This document shows, in pieces, positions 8,997-18,337 of a stretch of 64,000 nt of DNA. Position numbers and translations under genes: made by a program. The stretch is taken from the NCBI GenBank assembly GCA_017469355.1, contig JAFUGM010000046.1:20229-84228 (forward strand), written 5' to 3'. The notes under the pieces were generated by a model, which was given only the letters and a program-made list of their open reading frames with translations, did no database searches and was not told the DNA's origin. Source of the stretch: Solobacterium sp. Its GTDB lineage: Bacteria > Bacillota_I > Bacilli_A > Erysipelotrichales > Erysipelotrichaceae. Each line of letters opens with the position of its first letter. Within the stretch, counting starts at the first letter, position 1.

Positions 8997-10297
8997 ACCG
9001 TGAAGCCTGGCGAGCAGAGTTTTCGGGAAAACGAATTTTAATCTGGGGATTTGGCCGTGAGGGCAGGTCCTCGCTTTCATTTATTCGTGCCATCTGCCCG
9101 GAAGTCACACCCGATATTGCGGATGGGGGAAACCTGGACGCGATCCGCGCAGAAGCGAAGGCGCTCGGGGCTGGAAATGTCTTCTCCCAGGAAGAGGCAG
9201 CGTTTTCTTCTTATGACCTGATTCTAAAATCGCCCGGCATCGTGATTCCAAGTGGAATGGATTGCTCTAATCTCACCCAGCAGTCCCATCTGTTTCTGAA
9301 ACATCAGGGCCCGCAGACGATTGGAATCACTGGAACCAAAGGAAAGAGCACCACTTCTTCAGTGACTGCGGCGATTCTATCTAAAGGTTATCGTACTCAC
9401 CTGATCGGCAATATCGGGATTCCGTGCTTTGATATCCTGCTGGATCTTTCTGATGAGGATCTCTGCGTGTTTGAGATTTCCTGCCATCAGCTGGAATACT
9501 GTCCCTACAGTCCCAGGGTTGGGGTATATCTGAATCTTTATGAAGAACATCTTGACCACTACGAAAGCTTTCAGGCCTATGGCGATGCCAAGGCAAATAT
9601 ATTCCGTCATCAGGGTGAAGGGGATCTTGCGATTCTGAATGCGGAATTGCCATATGTAACAGAGCGCAAGGATGCGCTGTTAATTGGAAGAGATATCAAT
9701 ATCAACGCCACGTCCTTTATTACTCCAAACAGTGTGATTCCGATTCCGGAAACCCGCCTGATTGGAACGCATAATCAGATGAATCTTGCGGTTGCCTGGA
9801 CGATTGCACAGTTTTATTCCATCTCCCAGGTGCAGTTTGAAGAAGCAGTCAGAGAATTTCAGCCGCTTCATCATCGGCTTGAACCAGTTGGTGAATACCA
9901 TGGAATTCGCTTTGTGAATGACAGTATCTCCACGATTGGCCAGGCCAGTATCGCAGCCCTGAATTCGCTTCCCGAAACTGATGTCATTCTGATCGGAGGA
10001 ATGGATCGGGGAATTGATTATCGGGAACTGGAAGATTATCTTGCGGGGCGAAAGGATCTCTGGGTCATCTTCATGTATGCGGTTGGTGCACGGATTTATG
10101 AGGAACTGAGCGAACGTTCTCTCCTTCATGAGCGCATGTTATTGGCGGAAGATCTGGAAGAAGCCGTACGTATCGGAAGTGCGCATTGTCGTAAAGGACA
10201 TATTCTGCTGTTATCGCCTGCGGCTTCCAGCTATGATCATTTCAAAAACTTCGAAGAGCGGGGAGAGGTATTTGCCCGTCTTGCGGAGGAACTATGA
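8993..10297 (+). CDS. MurD-type UDP-MurNAc-L-alanine glutamate ligase (possibly L-Glu specific, MurD2-like)
   Basis: This Mur ligase adds glutamate to UDP-MurNAc-L-alanine in the cytoplasm, using ATP. The 434 residues show an N-terminal Rossmann-like part (ILIWGFGREG), the ATP-binding P-loop GITGTKGKSTT at 111-121, the central FEISCHQLEY block and the HHRLEPVGEYHGIRFVNDS motif that is typical of MurD, with DSIST carrying the usual substrate-binding residues. It is the only MurD in the window, is away from the dcw cluster, and is fused by a 4-base overlap to the MurL-like gene. That pairing suggests an L-Glu-using MurD2 rather than a classical D-Glu enzyme; glutamate stereochemistry cannot be read from the sequence. 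Confidence 0.85.
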   Translation: MNREAWRAEFSGKRILIWGFGREGRSSLSFIRAICPEVTPDIADGGNLDAIRAEAKALGAGNVFSQEEAAFSSYDLILKSPGIVIPSGMDCSNLTQQSHLFLKHQGPQTIGITGTKGKSTTSSVTAAILSKGYRTHLIGNIGIPCFDILLDLSDEDLCVFEISCHQLEYCPYSPRVGVYLNLYEEHLDHYESFQAYGDAKANIFRHQGEGDLAILNAELPYVTERKDALLIGRDININATSFITPNSVIPIPETRLIGTHNQMNLAVAWTIAQFYSISQVQFEEAVREFQPLHHRLEPVGEYHGIRFVNDSISTIGQASIAALNSLPETDVILIGGMDRGIDYRELEDYLAGRKDLWVIFMYAVGARIYEELSERSLLHERMLLAEDLEEAVRIGSAHCRKGHILLLSPAASSYDHFKNFEERGEVFARLAEEL

Positions 10298-11895
10298 GCT
10301 TTCAGGTACTGAGAGGTGATCCGGATCAGCTCATGGAAACATATGGCCTTTCTTCGCTTTGCGCAAAGGCAATCTCCGTATCCAACCTGAATGAGGAACA
10401 GATCAGAGAACTGATGGATTCGGATGAATCCCTTCATACATCGAAGTGTGAAGCAGTAGATCAGGTCGCTAAACGAATCATTCAGGCAAAGGAGAATCAC
10501 GAAAAGGTATTTGTGGCCGGGGATTATGACGCCGATGGCATCTGTTCCACAGCGATCATGAAAGATATTCTGGATCGGCTTGGAATTCCCAATGGTTATT
10601 ACATTCCCGATCGTTTTAAAGAAGGCTATGGGCTTTCTTCTTATACCGTGAAACTCGCCCATGATAAGGGATATTCTCTGATTATCACTGTAGATAATGG
10701 CGTCAAGTGCTTTGAGGCCATCCATACCGCAAAATCTTTAGGCATGGATATCATCGTCACCGATCATCATCAGATTGAAGAACCGGTGCCAAGCGATCTG
10801 TTACTGCATCCTGATGTGATGGAACCGGAATATGAATATCTCTCTGGGGCAGGGGTCGTATTGGAGTTATCCCGAACCCTGCTTGGAGAACTTCGATCTC
10901 ATACTTCACTTGCGGCGATCGCATTGATTGGGGATGTGATGCCGTTATGGAAGGAGACGCGCCGGATTGTGCGGGCTGGGATACGTGAGCTGAGCCAGGG
11001 AAGTCTTCCGGCGGTAAGCGCTTTATTCCGCAAGGGAACCGTGATTGATGAAACGGCGATCTCCTTTCAGATCGTGCCAAAACTGAACAGTATTGGACGG
11101 ATGAACGATTCCTCCAATGTAAATACGCTTGTGCCATTTCTGTTATGTAATGATCCGATTCGTATTCACTCCTATGCCCAGCAGCTGGAAGGGGTGAACC
11201 AGGCCAGAAGAAGATGTTCGGACCAGATGGTTAAAAAAGCATTAGCCATGGAGAATGAGGAAGCGTTTCCCGTTATCTTTGATGAAAGTTTCTTTGAAGG
11301 GGTATCCGGTTTAGCGGCAGGGAAGCTGGCCCGCACCTGGCATAAGCCAGTGCTGGTGTTATCTCGACATGATGAACACACGCTTAAGGGCAGTGCGCGA
11401 GGTGTACCGGGAATGAACCTCTATGAATTCTTCCGTAACTTTGAAGAGTTGGAAGAGTTTGGTGGGCATCCTGGGGCAGTTGGGCTGTCCATTGAAGAAG
11501 AAAACCTGGACCTGCTTTGCGCGCATGTAAAACAGGCGATGGAAGGTTCGATGGCGCTGTTCCAGGAAACGTATGATCCTTCGTTTCTCTGCGATGAAGC
11601 TGATCTTACCCTGGAACAGGTAATGGCCTTTGAAGCGATGCGGCCATTCCCTAAGGAACTGGTGATTCACGCTGCTGTGTGGAATCCTCAGGTGCAGTCT
11701 ATCAACCGCTATGAGCGAGTCACCCGTTATCACTTCAGCGGGAGAAACAATGGGTTTGACGGTGTATTGTTTCGCACGGCACATTCGGAAGCCGAAGATG
11801 CCCCGGAATGGATTGTCGGGGTACCGGAAATCAACCGGTTTAAAGATCGCGTGAGTGTGCAGATTACGATTGATGATTTTGACTGTGTGATGTAG
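10294..11895 (+). CDS. recJ: RecJ-like single-strand DNA exonuclease (DHH/DHHA1)
   Basis: RecJ degrades single-stranded DNA 5' to 3' in recombination and repair. Metal-binding motifs of the DHH family are clear: GDYDADG at about 76-82, TVDNG at about 132-136, DHH at 157-159, and the DHHA1 motif GGHPGAVGLS near residue 390. The C-terminal OB-like part ends with the NRYERVTRYHF block. At 533 residues it is shorter than many RecJ proteins. It overlaps the MurD-like gene by four bases. The order secDF ... recJ-apt-rel matches Bacillus, so the murL/murD pair looks inserted into that order. Confidence 0.9.
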   Translation: MSFQVLRGDPDQLMETYGLSSLCAKAISVSNLNEEQIRELMDSDESLHTSKCEAVDQVAKRIIQAKENHEKVFVAGDYDADGICSTAIMKDILDRLGIPNGYYIPDRFKEGYGLSSYTVKLAHDKGYSLIITVDNGVKCFEAIHTAKSLGMDIIVTDHHQIEEPVPSDLLLHPDVMEPEYEYLSGAGVVLELSRTLLGELRSHTSLAAIALIGDVMPLWKETRRIVRAGIRELSQGSLPAVSALFRKGTVIDETAISFQIVPKLNSIGRMNDSSNVNTLVPFLLCNDPIRIHSYAQQLEGVNQARRRCSDQMVKKALAMENEEAFPVIFDESFFEGVSGLAAGKLARTWHKPVLVLSRHDEHTLKGSARGVPGMNLYEFFRNFEELEEFGGHPGAVGLSIEEENLDLLCAHVKQAMEGSMALFQETYDPSFLCDEADLTLEQVMAFEAMRPFPKELVIHAAVWNPQVQSINRYERVTRYHFSGRNNGFDGVLFRTAHSEAEDAPEWIVGVPEINRFKDRVSVQITIDDFDCVM

Positions 11896-11933
11896 AGGAA
11901 TGAAATCAAGACACGAACAAGCTGTGGAAAAAA

Positions 11934-11942
11934 TGCTATACT
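11934..11942 (+). promoter_or_regulatory. Extended -10 promoter for apt
   Basis: TGCTATACT, an extended -10 element, lies 55 bases before the apt start codon. The bases 17 upstream (CGAACA) are a poor -35, which fits reliance on the TG extension. Confidence 0.6.
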
Positions 11943-11997
11943 CTGTTCATAGTCTTGAACTGATAACCATGCGTAAGCAAACTTGGAGGAAACTATT

Positions 11998-12528
11998 ATG
12001 GCATTAAATCTGGCTGACTATGTCGCATCGATTCCCAACTATCCGATTCAGGGTGTGCTGTTTCGTGATGTTACACCGATGATGGAGAATGCGGAAGCAT
12101 TCGCAGAGAGTATTGAACAGCTCGCTAAGATTTCGGAAGATCTGAATGTAGATCTCGTTGCGGGACCGGAAAGCCGCGGTTTTATCTTCGGAGCTCCGCT
12201 TGCGCTGAAGCTCGGTGTAGGTTTTGTGGCAGTGCGCAAACCCGGCAAGCTTCCGCGGGAAACCATTTCCTGCAAGTATGATCTGGAATACGGATCTGCT
12301 GAGCTCTTCATGAACAAGGATGCGATCAAACCTGGACAGCGGGTTTTGATTCTTGATGATCTTCTCGCGACTGGAGGCACTGGAAAGGCAGTTGCCAATA
12401 TGGTGGAACAGCTTGGTGGTGTCGTTGCCGGATTCGTATTTGTCATCGAACTGGAGGGTCTTCCCGGCCGGAAGATTCTGGATGGCTACGAAGTGCGCGC
12501 ACTGATGGAAATGCCGGACAGCGAATAA
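11998..12528 (+). CDS. apt: Adenine phosphoribosyltransferase
   Basis: Apt salvages adenine by joining it to PRPP to form AMP. The 176 residues match the family length. The PRPP-binding motif VLILDDLLATGGT is in the C-terminal half, and the N-terminal part has the NYPIQGVLFRDVTPMM block, which corresponds to the usual IPDFPKPGIxFRDITP. The flexible loop carries the RKPGKLPRE motif. A TTG at 11983 is in frame but forms part of the Shine-Dalgarno region (GGAGGA), so the ATG at 11998 is the start. A terminator hairpin follows and separates it from rel. Confidence 0.96.
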   Translation: MALNLADYVASIPNYPIQGVLFRDVTPMMENAEAFAESIEQLAKISEDLNVDLVAGPESRGFIFGAPLALKLGVGFVAVRKPGKLPRETISCKYDLEYGSAELFMNKDAIKPGQRVLILDDLLATGGTGKAVANMVEQLGGVVAGFVFVIELEGLPGRKILDGYEVRALMEMPDSE

Positions 12529-12548
12529 TACTGTCGAAGGTGGAACAG

Positions 12549-12575
12549 ACCGGAGAGCGTGCTCTTCGGTTTTTG
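12549..12575 (+). terminator. Rho-independent terminator after apt
   Basis: ACCGGAGAGC pairs with GCTCTTCGGT across a GT loop, followed by a T run. It ends about 30 bases before the rel start, so rel may depend on read-through or on a promoter not recognised here. Confidence 0.75.
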
Positions 12576-12602
12576 TAAAACAGGAGAAAGGGGGAACAGA
12601 AT

Positions 12603-14810
12603 ATGGCAGATGTGTTTAACGCAGGTGCGGAAGATGTTTTGACGACTGCGGGAAAGTACATTCATAACAAAGAAAGCCTGGATCTGATCTCCCGTGCCGC
12701 AAACTATGCGGCAGAAGCTCATGCGGGGCAGTTCCGGCGGAGTGGGGAACCGTATACCTCGCATCTTTATAATGTTGCCTATATTCTCGCGTCGCTTCAT
12801 GTCGGGCCCAAGACCATTGCGGCAGGACTCCTTCATGACACGATTGAAGATACCGGGATTAGTCGGGATGAGCTGGCAGAGCTGTTTGATGATGAAATTG
12901 CGGATCTTGTGGAATCTGTCACCAAGATCGGCGCATTGAAATTCAAGGGGAAGGATGATCCGGAGTATCAGGCGGCGAATCACCGTAAGATTTTCATAGC
13001 GATGGCCAAGGACGTCCGCGTCATTCTGATTAAGCTGGCGGACCGCCTTCATAACATGCGCACACTGGAATATCAGCCGGAATCCAGTCAGAAGCGCATT
13101 GCGGCAGAGACTTTGGATGTCTATGCGCCGATTGCCCATCGGCTTGGTATCAGTGCGATCAAAAATGAACTGGAAGATCTGTCCTTTTACTATCTGAACC
13201 GGAAGGAATATTACCGGATTGCGCATTTAGTTGAAACAAGGAAACAGGAACGGGATGAGTCGGTCCAGTCGATGATCTCCGGGATAACGGATCTTCTGAA
13301 TGAACATGATATTGAATTCCGGATCTTCGGCCGATCCAAACATCTCTATTCGATTTACCACAAGATGGTTGCCCGCAATAAGCGGTTTGAAGAGATTCTC
13401 GATCTGCTTGCGATACGCATCGTAACCAGAACCGAATTGAACTGTTATGAAGTGCTCGGGTATATACATGCCCGCTATAAGCCGATTCCCGGCCGTCTCA
13501 AGGATTATATTGCCATGCCGAAAACCAACATGTATCAGTCGCTTCATACGACGATCATGGGGGATGACGGAAAGATTTTTGAAGTGCAGATCCGCACCGA
13601 AGAAATGGATGCCATCGCTGAGCGGGGTGTTGCGGCGCATTGGAAGTACAAGGAAGGCGGTCATTATGATGCCCGTACGGAGCAGAAGGAGATTGAAGAC
13701 AAACTCTCCTGGTTCCGTGACTTTGCGGTATTTACCAGTGACAGTGAAGATGAGAGCGCCAGTGAATATATGGCAACGCTTCAGCGTGATGTTTTTGAGG
13801 CAAATGTCTATGTTATGACACCGAAGGGAAGAGTCATCGATCTTCCCAATGGCGCAACGCCGATTGATTTTGCATATCGGATTCATACTGATGTCGGTCA
13901 TACCGCGGTAGGCGCGCTTGTCAATGATGCCATGGTGCCGCTAAATACCGAACTTCATACCGGGGATGTGGTATCCATTCGTACCATGAAGGGAACCGGA
14001 CCTTCGGAAGACTGGCTGAAGTTCGTAAAGACCAATCAGGCCAAAAATAAGATTCGTGCCTGGTTTGCGAAACGGGAAACCGAGAAAAAGGAACAGATGA
14101 TTGAACAGGGTGAAAAGACCCTGAGTGATGAACTGCGCAAACGTGGATTTGAACCGAAGACCTACATGGAGAAAAAGAAGATCGAAGCGATCATGAAGGA
14201 ATTCTCCGCGAAGGATTATACCGATTTCATGTATGGGCTTGCGGTAAAGACGATCAATGCGACGTCAGTCTGTGAGAAGCTGACAAACCAGAAACGCAGT
14301 GTCAATGACAACGAAGCTCTGACAAAGCTGCTTTCGAGAGACCCTGGAAAGAAACACGTCATGACAAAAACCGGAATCTATGTGCCGGGCATTGAGTCCA
14401 TCAAGCTTTCTTTAGCACTGTGTTGTCTTCCGGTATATGGTGATCCGATTGTTGGCTATGTTTCCAAGGGAGAAGGTGTCAAGGTACATCGCTGTGATTG
14501 CGTGAATGTGGTGAATCAGAAGAACCGTCTGATTGACTGCTATTGGGAAGAGGAAGACAAGGAACGCCTCTATGACAGCGATATTACGATCATTGCGGAA
14601 GACCGTAACTTTCTGCTTACCGACATTGTCACTTCCGTATCGCAGAACCGTGCACCGATGTTGAAGGTGTCGGCGAATGTGAACCGGGAAGACCTCACAA
14701 CTACCATCAAGATGAAGATTCAGATTCATAATGTCCAGCAGCTTGAAGTATTGCTCGCAAATCTGCGAAAGGTGGAAGGGGTCATCAGCGTGAAACGGGT
14801 ATCCCATTAA
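12603..14810 (+). CDS. rel: Bifunctional (p)ppGpp synthetase/hydrolase Rel
   Basis: This long RSH protein makes and degrades (p)ppGpp in the stringent response. The 735 residues show an N-terminal HD hydrolase domain with HDTIEDTG intact (about residues 77-84), a synthetase domain with RLKDYIAMPKTNMYQSLHT, a TGS domain with PNGATPIDFAYRIHTDVGH, a conserved-Cys region (LCCLPVYGDPIVGYVSKG) and an ACT domain at the C-terminus. The intact HD motif suggests a bifunctional enzyme, as expected for the single Rel of a Firmicute. An AGGAGAAAGGGGG stretch precedes the ATG. Its place between apt and hisS follows the Bacillus order. Confidence 0.97.
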   Translation: MADVFNAGAEDVLTTAGKYIHNKESLDLISRAANYAAEAHAGQFRRSGEPYTSHLYNVAYILASLHVGPKTIAAGLLHDTIEDTGISRDELAELFDDEIADLVESVTKIGALKFKGKDDPEYQAANHRKIFIAMAKDVRVILIKLADRLHNMRTLEYQPESSQKRIAAETLDVYAPIAHRLGISAIKNELEDLSFYYLNRKEYYRIAHLVETRKQERDESVQSMISGITDLLNEHDIEFRIFGRSKHLYSIYHKMVARNKRFEEILDLLAIRIVTRTELNCYEVLGYIHARYKPIPGRLKDYIAMPKTNMYQSLHTTIMGDDGKIFEVQIRTEEMDAIAERGVAAHWKYKEGGHYDARTEQKEIEDKLSWFRDFAVFTSDSEDESASEYMATLQRDVFEANVYVMTPKGRVIDLPNGATPIDFAYRIHTDVGHTAVGALVNDAMVPLNTELHTGDVVSIRTMKGTGPSEDWLKFVKTNQAKNKIRAWFAKRETEKKEQMIEQGEKTLSDELRKRGFEPKTYMEKKKIEAIMKEFSAKDYTDFMYGLAVKTINATSVCEKLTNQKRSVNDNEALTKLLSRDPGKKHVMTKTGIYVPGIESIKLSLALCCLPVYGDPIVGYVSKGEGVKVHRCDCVNVVNQKNRLIDCYWEEEDKERLYDSDITIIAEDRNFLLTDIVTSVSQNRAPMLKVSANVNREDLTTTIKMKIQIHNVQQLEVLLANLRKVEGVISVKRVSH

Positions 14811-14820
14811 GAAGAATTAA

Positions 14821-14829
14821 TGCTATAAT
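14821..14829 (+). promoter_or_regulatory. Extended -10 promoter for the hisS leader
   Basis: TGCTATAAT, a perfect extended -10, starts 10 bases after the rel stop. No good -35 is seen 17 upstream. Transcription from about 14836 would give the T-box leader. Confidence 0.65.
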
Positions 14830-14833
14830 CCCT

Positions 14834-15054
14834 GTGATCGACGACGAAGAACTTCGTTTTGGGAACGTCTTCCAGAGAAGGTGGTCAGGTGAAAGCACCG
14901 ACGCAACTGAAACGAATCGACACTTCTGAGATGAATTTCTGAACCAAGTAGGAAATTCCGTATTCCGCGTTAAGGAGAAAGCGCATGGTCCGAGTGGCCA
15001 TGAACTGAGGTGGTACCGCGCAACAACTGCGTCCTTAGGCAAGGACGTTTTTTT
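14834..15054 (+). promoter_or_regulatory. T-box riboswitch leader of hisS(-aspS)
   Basis: The 5' leader has the hallmark T-box sequence GAGGTGGTACCGCG at 15007-15020, which pairs in the antiterminator and whose bulge binds the uncharged tRNA acceptor end. It is followed by a terminator hairpin at 15030-15054. Downstream is hisS. A CAC (His) triplet at 14921-14923 lies where a specifier loop would be expected, but I have not folded stem I, so that assignment is tentative. Uncharged tRNA-His should favour antitermination and raise hisS and probably aspS expression. Confidence 0.88.
15030..15054 (+). terminator. T-box terminator stem before hisS
   Basis: CGTCCTT pairs with AAGGACG across an AGGC loop and is followed by seven T residues. 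It is the regulated terminator of the T-box. Confidence 0.88.
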
Positions 15055-15071
15055 ATAAAAAGGAGGTCAAT

Positions 15072-16337
15072 ATGAGTTATCAGACACCACGAGGAACGTA
15101 TGACATCATGCCGGAAGATACCGGCAAGTGGCTGGAAATGGAACAGCTGATCCGTGACGTATGTCGGCTGTACCGGTATCGGGAAATCCGTACGCCGATC
15201 TTTGAGGACACCAGTGTCTTCAAGCGGGAGAACGATTCCAGCGATATGGTGAATAAGGAGATGTATACCTTCGCCATGGGGGATGAGAGTTACACCCTGC
15301 GGCCAGAGGGAACTGCGGGCGTGATCCGCTCCTTTGACCAGCATAAGCTCTATGGGGCATCGGAACTTCCTTCCCGCCTCTATTATCTTGGGCCGATGTT
15401 CCGTCACGAACGTCCCCAGAAGGGACGGCAGCGTCAGTTTACTCAGTTTGGCATTGAATCCATCGGTGCCAAATCACCCGAGATTGACGCTGAAGCGATT
15501 GCGCTTGGAATTGAGATTGTTCGCCGCATGGGAATCTCCTCCGTCAAGGTATGCATTAATACCCTGGGAGATGATGCGTCACGTCAGGCCTATCGGGAGG
15601 CACTGAAGGCATACTTTACCCCGCACATTTCTTCCTTATGCCCGGATTGTCATCGGCGTCTGGAACAGAATCCGCTGCGCATTCTTGACTGTAAGGCAGA
15701 TGCGCAGAATCCGATCCTTCATGAGGCACCGCGGCTTTCCGATTATCTGAATGAAGAAAGCAGAACCTACTTCCAGAAAGTATTGGATACCCTGGACGCA
15801 TTGGGTATTCCCTATGAGATCGATGATCGTCTTGTCCGTGGGCTCGACTACTATACACATACTGTTTTTGAGGTGAAGAGCACACGTCCTGACAGTGGGG
15901 CACAGGCAACCATCTTTGCGGGAGGCCGCTATGATCACCTGGTTGAATACTTCGGTGGTCCAGAGCTTTCCGGCATGGGATTTGCGATTGGCCTGGAACG
16001 GCTGATTTCCCTAGCACAGGATGAAGGCTGGACACCAAAGGAAAGTTCAGATGCGGAAGTCTATGTGATGTCGGTTGGAGATACCGGCACAAAGCCGCTG
16101 GAAATCGGAACACAGTTGAGAAATGAAGGGATTGTGGCAGATGTGAATCTATTGCCGAGATCCATGAAAGCACAGTTCAAGAGCGCCGATCGCTCCAATG
16201 CCAGGGTGATCATCATTGTTGGTGAAGAGGAACTGAAAACCGGTGCAGTCAATGTGAAGGATAAGACAACCAACACACAGACTACCGTGGCATTAGAACA
16301 GTTGAGTGAAACAGTAAAGGAGATACTGAAGAAATGA
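15072..16337 (+). CDS. hisS: Histidyl-tRNA synthetase
   Basis: HisS is the class II synthetase that charges tRNA-His. The 421 residues are normal for the family. The N-terminal PRGTYDI motif, motif 2 near FRHERPQKGRQRQF, the HisA motif RGLDYYTHTVFEV and the motif 3 region GMGFAIGLERL are all visible, with an anticodon-binding domain at the C-terminus. A near-perfect AAAGGAGGTC site precedes the ATG. Expression is under the upstream T-box. It overlaps aspS by four bases, so the two are co-translated, as in Bacillus. Confidence 0.98.
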   Translation: MSYQTPRGTYDIMPEDTGKWLEMEQLIRDVCRLYRYREIRTPIFEDTSVFKRENDSSDMVNKEMYTFAMGDESYTLRPEGTAGVIRSFDQHKLYGASELPSRLYYLGPMFRHERPQKGRQRQFTQFGIESIGAKSPEIDAEAIALGIEIVRRMGISSVKVCINTLGDDASRQAYREALKAYFTPHISSLCPDCHRRLEQNPLRILDCKADAQNPILHEAPRLSDYLNEESRTYFQKVLDTLDALGIPYEIDDRLVRGLDYYTHTVFEVKSTRPDSGAQATIFAGGRYDHLVEYFGGPELSGMGFAIGLERLISLAQDEGWTPKESSDAEVYVMSVGDTGTKPLEIGTQLRNEGIVADVNLLPRSMKAQFKSADRSNARVIIIVGEEELKTGAVNVKDKTTNTQTTVALEQLSETVKEILKK

Positions 16338-18097
16338 AACGTACAGATCATAATGGAACGCTCCGCCTGAGTGATGCGGGGAGAACGGTAACTCTGGTAG
16401 GCTGGGTCAGTAAGCGCAGAAGCTTTGGCTCCCTTGTCTTCATTGACCTGCGTGACCGCTCGGGCATCTGCCAGATTGTTTTTGATGAAACGATCGCTGA
16501 ACAGGTAAAAGATGTTCGCTCAGAGTATATTCTTCAGGTTACTGGAACCGTGCAGGCCCGTAAGGATCCCAATCCGAAAATGGCTACCGGCGAAATCGAA
16601 GTACTTGCCTCAGAAGTGAATATCGTTAATACAGCTGAAACCTCACCGATCACGATTGCGGATGATTCGGATACCAGTGAGGATGTCCGTCTCAAGTACC
16701 GGTATCTCGATCTGCGCCGGAAGCCGCTTCAGGACAACCTGATTCTCCGTCACAGAATTCAGATGACCGCCCGCAGAGTGCTGGATGAAGAAGGATTTGT
16801 GGAAGTGTCCACGCCGATTCTTGCCCGCTCTACACCAGAAGGTGCCCGCGATTATCTGGTTCCTTCCCGAATCTATAATGGCCGGTTCTGGGCATTGCCG
16901 CAGAGCCCGCAGATCTATAAGCAGCTGCTCATGATTGCGGGAATGGAACGCTACTTCCAGATTGCTCGCTGCTTCCGTGATGAAGACCTGCGGGCAGACC
17001 GTCAGCCGGAATTTACTCAGATCGATATTGAAATGAGTTTTGCGGAGGAAGATGATATTTTCCGTGTCGTAGAAAAGCTGATGCGTGCCATCTTCCTTGA
17101 GACAAAGGGGATCGAACTTCCCGAGGCCTTCCAGCGTCTTACCTGGGATGAATGCATGCGGCTGTATGGATCGGATAAGCCGGATCTGAGATTCGGCAAT
17201 GAGATCAGAAACATCACACCGCTGTTTGAACAGACGGAGTTTCAGGTATTCCGCTCCGTGATTGATAATGGCGGGGAGATCAACGCCTTACATTTCTCCA
17301 ATATTGCGGATCAGTATTCCCGTAAGGCACTTGATAAGCTTCAGGACTTCCTGAAGTCTGGCTTTAAGGCGAAGGCACTTGCGTATCTCAAGCAGGAAAA
17401 CGGAGTTCTTTCCGGTTCAATTGCCAAGCCGTTAAGCGAAGCGGAAAAGGAAGCGATTCAGCGGGAGTTTGACTTAAAGGACAATGACATTGTCTTTGTG
17501 ATTGCGGACAAGGCTTCCATTTCCCGTACTGCTCTTGGCGCATTGCGTGTGCGCATTGGTCATGAACAGAACCTGATTGACCGCTCGGCGTATAAGTTCC
17601 TTTGGGTAACGGACTTCCCGATGTTTGAATACAGTGAGGAAGAACAGCGCTGGGTTGCGGCACATCATCCCTTTACCGCACCGAAGGCAGAAGATGAAGA
17701 TAAGCTCTTCACCGATCAGGAACACTGCAGTTCCCGGGCCTATGACCTGGTGCTGAATGGCTATGAACTGCTTTCCGGCTCCATTCGTATCCATGATCAG
17801 GAGCTTCAGGAGAAAGTATTTGAGGCAATTGGACTGACGATGGAACAGGCAAAGGAGAAGTTCGGCTTCTTCCTGGAAGCGTTCCGCTATGGAACTCCTC
17901 CTCATGGCGGAGTAGGAATCGGTCTGGAGCGGTTAACCATGGTGCTGTCTGGAACCGAGAACATCCGTGATGTTGTGGCGTTCCCGACAACCAACAGCTC
18001 ACTGGATCTCATGAGTGAAAGTCCGAACTACGTCGATGACGCACAGCTGGAAATTCTTGGAATTGAGGTTTCAGAATCAACCACTGAATCGAAGTAA
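16334..18097 (+). CDS. aspS: Aspartyl-tRNA synthetase (bacterial type)
   Basis: AspRS charges tRNA-Asp. The 587 residues and the GAD-type insertion between motifs 2 and 3 mark the bacterial form. The N-terminal OB-fold anticodon-binding domain (VTLVGWVSKRRSFGSLVFIDLRD, in part) is followed by the class II core with motif 2 around ARCFRDEDLRADRQPEFTQID (in part) and motif 3 HGGVGIGLERLTM near the C-terminus. Whether it is discriminating or also charges tRNA-Asn cannot be decided here; the window shows no gatCAB. The start overlaps hisS; 6S RNA follows downstream. Confidence 0.97.
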   Translation: MKRTDHNGTLRLSDAGRTVTLVGWVSKRRSFGSLVFIDLRDRSGICQIVFDETIAEQVKDVRSEYILQVTGTVQARKDPNPKMATGEIEVLASEVNIVNTAETSPITIADDSDTSEDVRLKYRYLDLRRKPLQDNLILRHRIQMTARRVLDEEGFVEVSTPILARSTPEGARDYLVPSRIYNGRFWALPQSPQIYKQLLMIAGMERYFQIARCFRDEDLRADRQPEFTQIDIEMSFAEEDDIFRVVEKLMRAIFLETKGIELPEAFQRLTWDECMRLYGSDKPDLRFGNEIRNITPLFEQTEFQVFRSVIDNGGEINALHFSNIADQYSRKALDKLQDFLKSGFKAKALAYLKQENGVLSGSIAKPLSEAEKEAIQREFDLKDNDIVFVIADKASISRTALGALRVRIGHEQNLIDRSAYKFLWVTDFPMFEYSEEEQRWVAAHHPFTAPKAEDEDKLFTDQEHCSSRAYDLVLNGYELLSGSIRIHDQELQEKVFEAIGLTMEQAKEKFGFFLEAFRYGTPPHGGVGIGLERLTMVLSGTENIRDVVAFPTTNSSLDLMSESPNYVDDAQLEILGIEVSESTTESK

Positions 18098-18136
18098 TGT
18101 CAAGACTGTACTCCGTTATTCTGCTTTGATATATTG

Positions 18137-18300
18137 AGGATGCCGGAAGGACCACATATTTTTCCAACACATTGATATAGGGAACTCTGACTTTGACATC
18201 TGGAGTGAACGCCTGGTACGGCCAGGAATCCCGACGGTGGATAAGAGTGCCCACCTCTACATAAGAGGGAACATATCAACCCCTCCGGCGTTTAAAAATT
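18137..18300 (+). ncRNA. ssrS: 6S RNA
   Basis: The gap after aspS has no credible gene but folds like 6S RNA, which binds the housekeeping RNA polymerase holoenzyme. A closing stem pairs GCCGGAAGG (18142-18150) with CCTCCGGC (18282-18289). An apical hairpin CCTGG-TACGG-CCAGG lies near the centre, and a CCTCT-ACATA-AGAGG hairpin sits in the 3' arm. A possible -10 TATATT at 18130-18135 precedes it. In Bacillus the bsrA 6S RNA is also just downstream of aspS, which supports the call. The ends are approximate and no covariance model was run. Confidence 0.75.
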
Positions 18301-18303
18301 AAG

Positions 18304-18337
18304 AAAACAGCCCGATCAGTGACCGGACTGTTTTTTT
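18304..18337. terminator. Terminator between 6S RNA and convergent dacA
   Basis: An ACAG-C-CCG / CGG-A-CTGT stem is flanked by an A run on the left and seven T residues on the right. It lies between two convergent transcription units, so it can serve both strands. Confidence 0.75.

Noticed and set aside
12486..13901. Minus-strand open frames of 246 and 224 residues opposite rel
   Set aside because: Shadows of the rel reading frame, with no supporting signals.
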